Source of the DNA: Dunaliella salina
Lineage: Eukaryota; Chlorophyta; Chlorophyceae; Chlamydomonadales; Dunaliellaceae
Length of the DNA: 10,275 nucleotides
NCBI GenBank assembly: GCA_002284615.2
Contig: MU070126.1
Location: forward strand, 53,523-63,797
Direction: 5' to 3'
Position 1 is the first letter of the stretch. Each line of letters starts with the position of its first letter. Below are positions 6,976-10,275 of the stretch, in pieces. Below the pieces are notes generated by a model. The model worked only from the letters and a program-made list of their open reading frames with translations, had not been told where the DNA came from and ran no database searches. The translations under genes were made by a program, and so were the position numbers.

Positions 6976-7310
6976 ACCCGCCCTGATGCCATCTTTGTGC
7001 GCCCCCTTACAGGTAGACAAACCCACCTTGATCCTTCTAAGATCCCTCCACAAGACAGGGACATCCACCTTGTTGAAATGAAATTCTGTCCAGACACCAA
7101 GCCCACTATCACTTTAGAAAGAGCAGCAGCTCAGCACGCTCACACCCTAACCAGACTTAAAACCAGCAGCTTAAAGGACCCAAACAGGAATAACAAGGTG
7201 ACTGGACGCCACCTTAATTGGTGTTGCTGGATCCATTTATGATGCCTCTTGTCAATCTGGGCCTAACCAATAAAAAGGAGGCCTTTAGGCTAGCAGTCAG
7301 TCGTTTTGAC
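6976..7310 (+). pseudogene. Restriction-like endonuclease (RLE) domain, C-terminus of the LINE protein
   Basis: RLE domains nick target DNA to prime reverse transcription. The frame reads TRPDAIFVRPLTG (from 6976), with the PD aspartate at 6985-6987, then DRDIHLVEMKFCPDT with Glu at 7075-7077 and Lys at 7081-7083. This is the PD-(D/E)-x-K nuclease signature. Next comes a helix, LERAAAQHAHTLTRL (about 7114-7158), also typical of this fold. Near 7200 the frame shifts to TLIGVAGSIYDASC, and again to LGLTNKKEAFRLAVSRF (about 7257-7307), which I take as the terminal helices. In an RLE-type LINE this domain ends the protein, as it does here. The knuckle just upstream supports the call. Frameshifts make the copy non-functional. 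Confidence 0.78.
7264..7280 (+). repeat. 17-bp direct repeat at LINE 3' end, copy 1
   Basis: TAACCAATAAAAAGGAG is repeated exactly at 7338-7354, a 74-bp offset. Copy 1 lies within the LINE terminal coding segment (LTNKKE). It contains AATAAA at 7269-7274. The pair suggests a local duplication at the element's 3' end. Confidence 0.88.
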
Positions 7311-7318
7311 TGGAGGCC

Positions 7319-7342
7319 TTGTAACCTTGTAACCTTGTAACC
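7319..7342 (+). repeat. (TTGTAACC)3 terminal tandem repeat
   Basis: Three exact units of TTGTAACC occur where the LINE coding sequence runs out. LINEs that lack a poly-A tail often end in short tandem repeats, so this is a candidate 3' terminus. The same TGTAACC string starts the tails of both SINE-like copies. Confidence 0.85.
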
Positions 7343-7354
7343 AATAAAAAGGAG
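7338..7354 (+). repeat. 17-bp direct repeat at LINE 3' end, copy 2
   Basis: This is the second exact copy of TAACCAATAAAAAGGAG. It overlaps the last TTGTAACC unit and includes AATAAA at 7343-7348, a possible polyadenylation signal. I cannot show that either AATAAA is used. Confidence 0.88.
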
Positions 7355-7535
7355 AGCCCGGGCGTCCAGGAGCATGGCGCGCAACCCTCCAGATCCCCAT
7401 CAGTTCTGTTTCTGGCTCTCTCCTGTGAGGTATAGAGGGCCTGGTGAGGCCTCTAACTTTCCAGTTAGGGGACCTTCCCTTAATGCACGCGGCCTTTGGC
7501 TCGAGTAGACTCCTTTTTATTTTTCTTAAATCCAA
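7355..7535. other. GC-rich segment after the LINE, unassigned
   Basis: This segment is distinctly more GC-rich than its surroundings (AGCCCGGGCG, GGCGCGCAACC, GCACGCGGCC), and the change begins right after the second AATAAAAAGGAG. It could be LINE 3' untranslated sequence or part of an LTR. I see no TG...CA ends with a flanking duplication and no primer-binding site, so it stays unassigned. Confidence 0.4.
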
Positions 7536-9134
7536 TTGAAGAGAGTCAGCATCCTGCTTGGCTTCAAAATTCAGCCAATGCTATCACAGGAGACAAAAAT
7601 ATTCATAAGAATGGAAGCAGTGACCCTGTCTTTAATACCAGCTTTACTACAAGGCATGATGTGATGCCTGGGATAAGGAAATGTAAGCAAGTTCACTTAG
7701 TCAAAAGTTAAGCGATAGCCAAAGGCCAAAGTAAGCCAGCCTCAGACACAGTTGCCTTTGCCCCTTGCCAGTCCAATCCCAACCTCAAATTTGCAGGCCC
7801 AGAATGGCGAGATAGTCACAGGGACACTATCCCAACAGTGTCTCATGAAGCCTTGAAGTGCCTAATGCTGCTGATATTACACACATTGCCATACACAGCC
7901 TCAACGTACTTCACCGACTTAAAAGAAATAAATCTTAAAACCAAGAATGCATGCCTTGTCTGTGAATTTTTGCACAAACAAAATGTGCATGAAGATGTTC
8001 AAATCCTGCCTGTAACTCTCAATGCCACTTCTTTCTCTTTAAGGTCAAATCCCTGTCTGTTGAGCGTCCCAAAGCTTAGGGATACTTTGAGAATGCAAAT
8101 GCATGCATAACACAGGCTATGGGGACTTGGAAAAGTGTATTACACTCTTCACCAGAGATTGCAACTGCATTGCATACAAGAGCATGAGCGATGCTTTCTA
8201 GTTCATGCCCTGTACCTCAACTTGAGTGACAGCACAACTTTCCAACACACTGCACATGCACCCTCTACAAACAGCAGTTTGCTTCAAAAATCCACAGCCT
8301 TGCATCATACAAATCGCCCTTCCCCAGGATAACATTACATGGGTAGTGTTCTTTACCTTCTCTTTTGTTCCCAGTGTCCAGTCATCAATAACATTGTTAC
8401 TAAATGTCACAACAATGTCAGAATGATTTTGAAACTCATTAGCGAAGGCATTTTTAGGTGAATACTTGTGCAATTAGTTGTAGGCAATATATACTGTCTG
8501 GCCCTGGGCCTGCACATCGCTGTGCAAATCTCTAATCATATAGCACTTCTTTATCTCTCCATTCCCAGTATTCCTGATCAAGCGAGATGCAGGTCCAGCC
8601 GCCCTGGTGCAACCTTTATCACCCATCGCCCGAATGACCCAAACAGACCACACACTTCATTCTCACATATGGCATTACAGAAAGGGATATGCCAGAGAGC
8701 TGAGAAGCAGTGCATCTCTGATGGACAACCTCACGAGCGGAAGATCCAAAACTGCAATATTCACTTGATAGAAGCCAAACAACATACATATTTTAATTCA
8801 TTGTGCCAAAAATGTTCCTTTGGGCTGCGGTATGACTTTGAACACCCGCAAAAACCATTTTTGGGCATGCAAAAATGTGTATGAAAGTGAAAAAAAAATG
8901 TTTTTGAAATCCTGGGACGTAAGTGAAGAAGGCCCCAGGCGCTGGTGGGGCTTTGACAGCAAGGTACGGGAAGCTTTTTGAACCACTTTCAGTAAGAATG
9001 AACAAAAGCAGCAGCTGATGGCACACAAATCAATTCAAGCTGCTGATCAAGCAGCAGGGCAAAGATGCGGAGCGGCTCTTCTTGACTAAAGAGTCCCATT
9101 GACTTATGCTCACTACCGTAGCTACACGACCAAA
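7536..9134. other. No recognisable gene or element
   Basis: Open frames of up to 138 codons occur (for example 8468-8884 and 7838-8110), but their translations match no family I know and have no repeated motif. Small inverted repeats such as AGGCAT/ATGCCT near 7654 and GATAGT/ACTATC near 7811 are within chance expectation. Short A runs are present near 8890. I treat this as intergenic or intronic DNA, probably including repeats too old or too lineage-specific to identify. Confidence 0.5.
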
Positions 9135-9237
9135 TCGAAGGGTCCCCCAAAATAATCAATTTATTTAGATCGAATGACCCAATTCGAATGTCCAAGAGTT
9201 GATATTTCAGTTCGAAGGGCACTTCGAAGGGTTCGAA
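9135..9237. repeat. Cluster of six TCGAA motifs
   Basis: TCGAA occurs at 9135, 9170, 9184, 9212, 9224 and 9233. Four of the six are the full palindrome TTCGAA. Five are followed by GGG, TG(A/T) or TGG, giving variants of TTCGAAGGG and TTCGAATGN. The pattern suggests a degenerate short tandem or satellite-like unit, or a fragment of a repeat rich in this motif. Confidence 0.65.
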
Positions 9238-9300
9238 TGGCCCACGGCTGGCCTTAATTTCTCAGTATGAATGCCTAATTTGAATCTTGCTGCAAGGCTT

Positions 9301-9324
9301 GCTGCTGCTGCTGCTGCTGCTGCT
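9301..9324. repeat. (GCT)8 trinucleotide repeat
   Basis: Eight uninterrupted GCT units are followed by CCTGCT. GCTTGCTGCTGC-like sequence also appears just before (9292-9300, interrupted). No open frame of note crosses it, so it looks like a plain microsatellite. Confidence 0.95.
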
Positions 9325-9938
9325 CCTGCTCAGGGACAGCACTTCACCGCAAAGGTTCTGGAGATGGGATTGTTGATAATCGAGCTACATTAACAATTCT
9401 TCATATTCATTTGGGAACAGAGTTTGCTGGGTGGCCCACACACGGTGTAAGAATACGCAGAAAATGCTGGGTAAGGAAGGGCACAATCCTTCTAATAACT
9501 GGCCAGCCCAGTCTTCCCCGAAGCCTAAGCCTGGATGGTAGTTGGTGGTTGGTGATCTGATCTAGGAAAGCCTGGTATCGTTACACACGGTTTTGACCAT
9601 GCTGCAGGGTGTTGTCAAAGGCACCTCAGCACCTACTCTTCCCCTACATTGGCGATGCTGCCACATTGCCGCTGCATTTAGAAGAGCACACATCCTGGGA
9701 GGACCAGGAAAAAAGTTTGTGGTGGCCAAGGTTACGTGCTGGCTAAAAGGCTTTTAAGTAGTGGGTCATCAACGGGTCTAAAACTTTGGTGGAAGGTCAA
9801 TTTTCAATGGATGAATGCAATCTTAATACAAGTAGATGCTCTCCCTAAAAAGCTGGACCATTTGGCGACAATGAATTGGTAGCCGAAGAGCCTAGTGCAC
9901 AGCAGAGGAGGTTGCCATACCAGCCAGTGCTTTCATTA
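9325..9938. other. No recognisable gene or element
   Basis: Neither strand gives a coding signal or RNA gene that I recognise. GGCGAC at 9864-9869 matches the motif repeated in the foldback cluster that starts at 9939, so the left edge of that repeat may lie in this stretch. Confidence 0.45.
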
Positions 9939-10074
9939 GGGGCGACGCGTCGCATTTTAAGGACATTGTGTCTCAAATGGTGGCGACGAGGGGTGCCCGG
10001 GAGGGCATCCCAGGAGCACCCTTTGTCGCCACGGGGCGACGCGAAAAATTCTGGGGACTCCCGCTCGTCGCCAC
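9939..10074. repeat. GGCGAC/GTCGCC foldback cluster
   Basis: This cluster has several overlapping inverted repeats. GCGACGCGTCGC (9942-9953) is a perfect 12-bp palindrome. GTGGCGACGAGGGGTGC (9980-9996) pairs with GCACCCTTTGTCGCCAC (10016-10032) over 17 bp with two G-T wobbles, leaving a 19-base loop. GTGGCGACGAG (9980-9990) is also an exact 11-bp inverse of CTCGTCGCCAC (10064-10074), and GTCGCC (10025-10030) pairs with GGCGAC (10035-10040). GGGGCGACGCG occurs directly at 9939-9949 and 10033-10043. The arrangement resembles the core of a foldback or MITE-like element, but no family can be named. Confidence 0.7.
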
Positions 10075-10122
10075 TTTTTAAAAATTTCCATCTTATGTAC
10101 AAAATGCACACCATGGGATGGG

Positions 10123-10153
10123 AAAAGAAAGTCAAAATGTTTGACTTTCTTTT
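10123..10153. repeat. Perfect 14-bp hairpin with 3-base loop
   Basis: AAAAGAAAGTCAAA (10123-10136), loop ATG, TTTGACTTTCTTTT (10140-10153) is a flawless inverted repeat. It is followed by the palindrome CTCAATTGAG (10156-10165) and by GGTGAACTCACC (10170-10181), which is GGTGA/TCACC around AC. It ends in T residues but has a weak AT-rich stem, so a bacterial terminator reading does not fit the setting. It may be one end of the same foldback element as 9939-10074. Confidence 0.8.
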
Positions 10154-10275
10154 GACTCAATTGAGGCGTGGTGAACTCACCTGAACACTAATACTTCTGT
10201 TTGTACACCGAAGTAAGATTCCGTTATCTGAACCACCTGAATTATAATTTGGCTTATTACCTTTAGTTGGATCAT

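Larger units (their letters stand above)
1551..7310 (+). mobile_element. Decayed multi-domain non-LTR retrotransposon (RT, PHD, MTase-like, RNase H, RLE)
   Basis: One plus-strand coding region of roughly 5.7 kb can be followed by conserved motifs in a consistent order: RT fingers, RT motifs A and B, RT thumb, PHD finger, methyltransferase-like domain, RNase H, zinc knuckle, and restriction-like endonuclease. The motifs jump between the three forward frames with many stops, so this is a pseudogene copy. Known families: RLE-type LINEs (R2, R4, NeSL, Hero, CRE) carry a zinc knuckle plus an RPD...E-x-K nuclease after the RT; I-like and R1-like LINEs carry RNase H; Dualen/RandI elements of green algae combine RNase H and RLE. 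I infer a Dualen-like or undescribed RLE clade. A single element is favoured because all motifs share one strand, fall in plausible order, and are interrupted only by two identifiable SINE insertions. The 5' end is not found; the 3' end is probably near 7310-7342. Confidence 0.8.

Noticed and set aside
7269..7500. LTR of a retrovirus-like element, suggested by AATAAA followed by GC-rich sequence
   Set aside because: I found no matching second LTR, no TG...CA ends with a short duplication and no primer-binding site. The first AATAAA lies inside LINE coding sequence.
7838..8110. Plus-strand 90-codon open frame
   Set aside because: It shows no recognisable motif, no splice context and no related frame nearby. 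Its length is within chance for this much sequence.
8468..8884. Plus-strand 138-codon open frame
   Set aside because: It is the longest frame in the right half, but the translation has no domain, repeat or membrane pattern that I can recognise, and no other evidence of coding.
10123..10153. Rho-independent terminator
   Set aside because: The stem is AT-rich and the window is eukaryotic, so a bacterial terminator does not apply.
9876..10184. Open frames on both strands across the foldback cluster
   Set aside because: The inverted repeats make both strands open over the same stretch. The translations mirror the palindromes and resemble no protein.

Overview
The window reads as repeat-rich eukaryotic DNA, most likely from an animal with a large, transposon-loaded genome (a salamander or lungfish would fit, but that is a guess). 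There is no bacterial-style gene packing and no intact gene. The long open frames are mostly chance or fragments, microsatellites are present (GT at the left end, GCT near 9300), and two short SINE-like insertions sit inside an older decayed element.

The main content, about 1551-7310 on the plus strand, is one old non-LTR retrotransposon (LINE) coding region. It is broken by many frameshifts, stops, deletions and later insertions, but can be followed by conserved motifs. In order these are: reverse transcriptase (RT) fingers (about 1572-2095); RT palm motif A with its aspartate, and motif B (2201-2549); RT thumb and C-terminal part (2550 to about 3500); a decayed linker; a C4HC3 PHD-type zinc finger (4404-4590); a domain resembling an adenine-methyltransferase fold (5361-5802); RNase H with all four acidic positions (5970-6470); a CCHC-type zinc knuckle (6912-6965); and a restriction-like endonuclease (RLE) with an RPD...E-x-K signature (6976 to about 7310). 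RLE-type LINEs are known, and so are RNase H-type LINEs. One protein carrying RT, PHD, methyltransferase-like, RNase H and RLE modules is unusual and is the main finding. The copy is dead: the RT catalytic (F/Y)ADD segment is missing and the frame is broken throughout.

Two copies of a very short (71-79 bp) SINE-like element interrupt the LINE, at 2117-2187 and 4718-4796. The second has a perfect 13-bp target-site duplication, so its ends are exact. Both fold into the same hairpin, and both end in a TGTAACC-type tail resembling the (TTGTAACC)3 run at the 3' end of the LINE.

The flanks, 28-1550 and 7355-10275, hold no recognisable gene. They contain an 18-bp direct repeat (828 and 1037), a cluster of TCGAA motifs (9135-9237), a GCT run (9301-9324), and at the right end a group of strong inverted repeats: a GGCGAC/GTCGCC foldback cluster at 9939-10074 and a perfect 14-bp hairpin at 10123-10153. 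These may belong to a foldback or MITE-like element that I cannot name.
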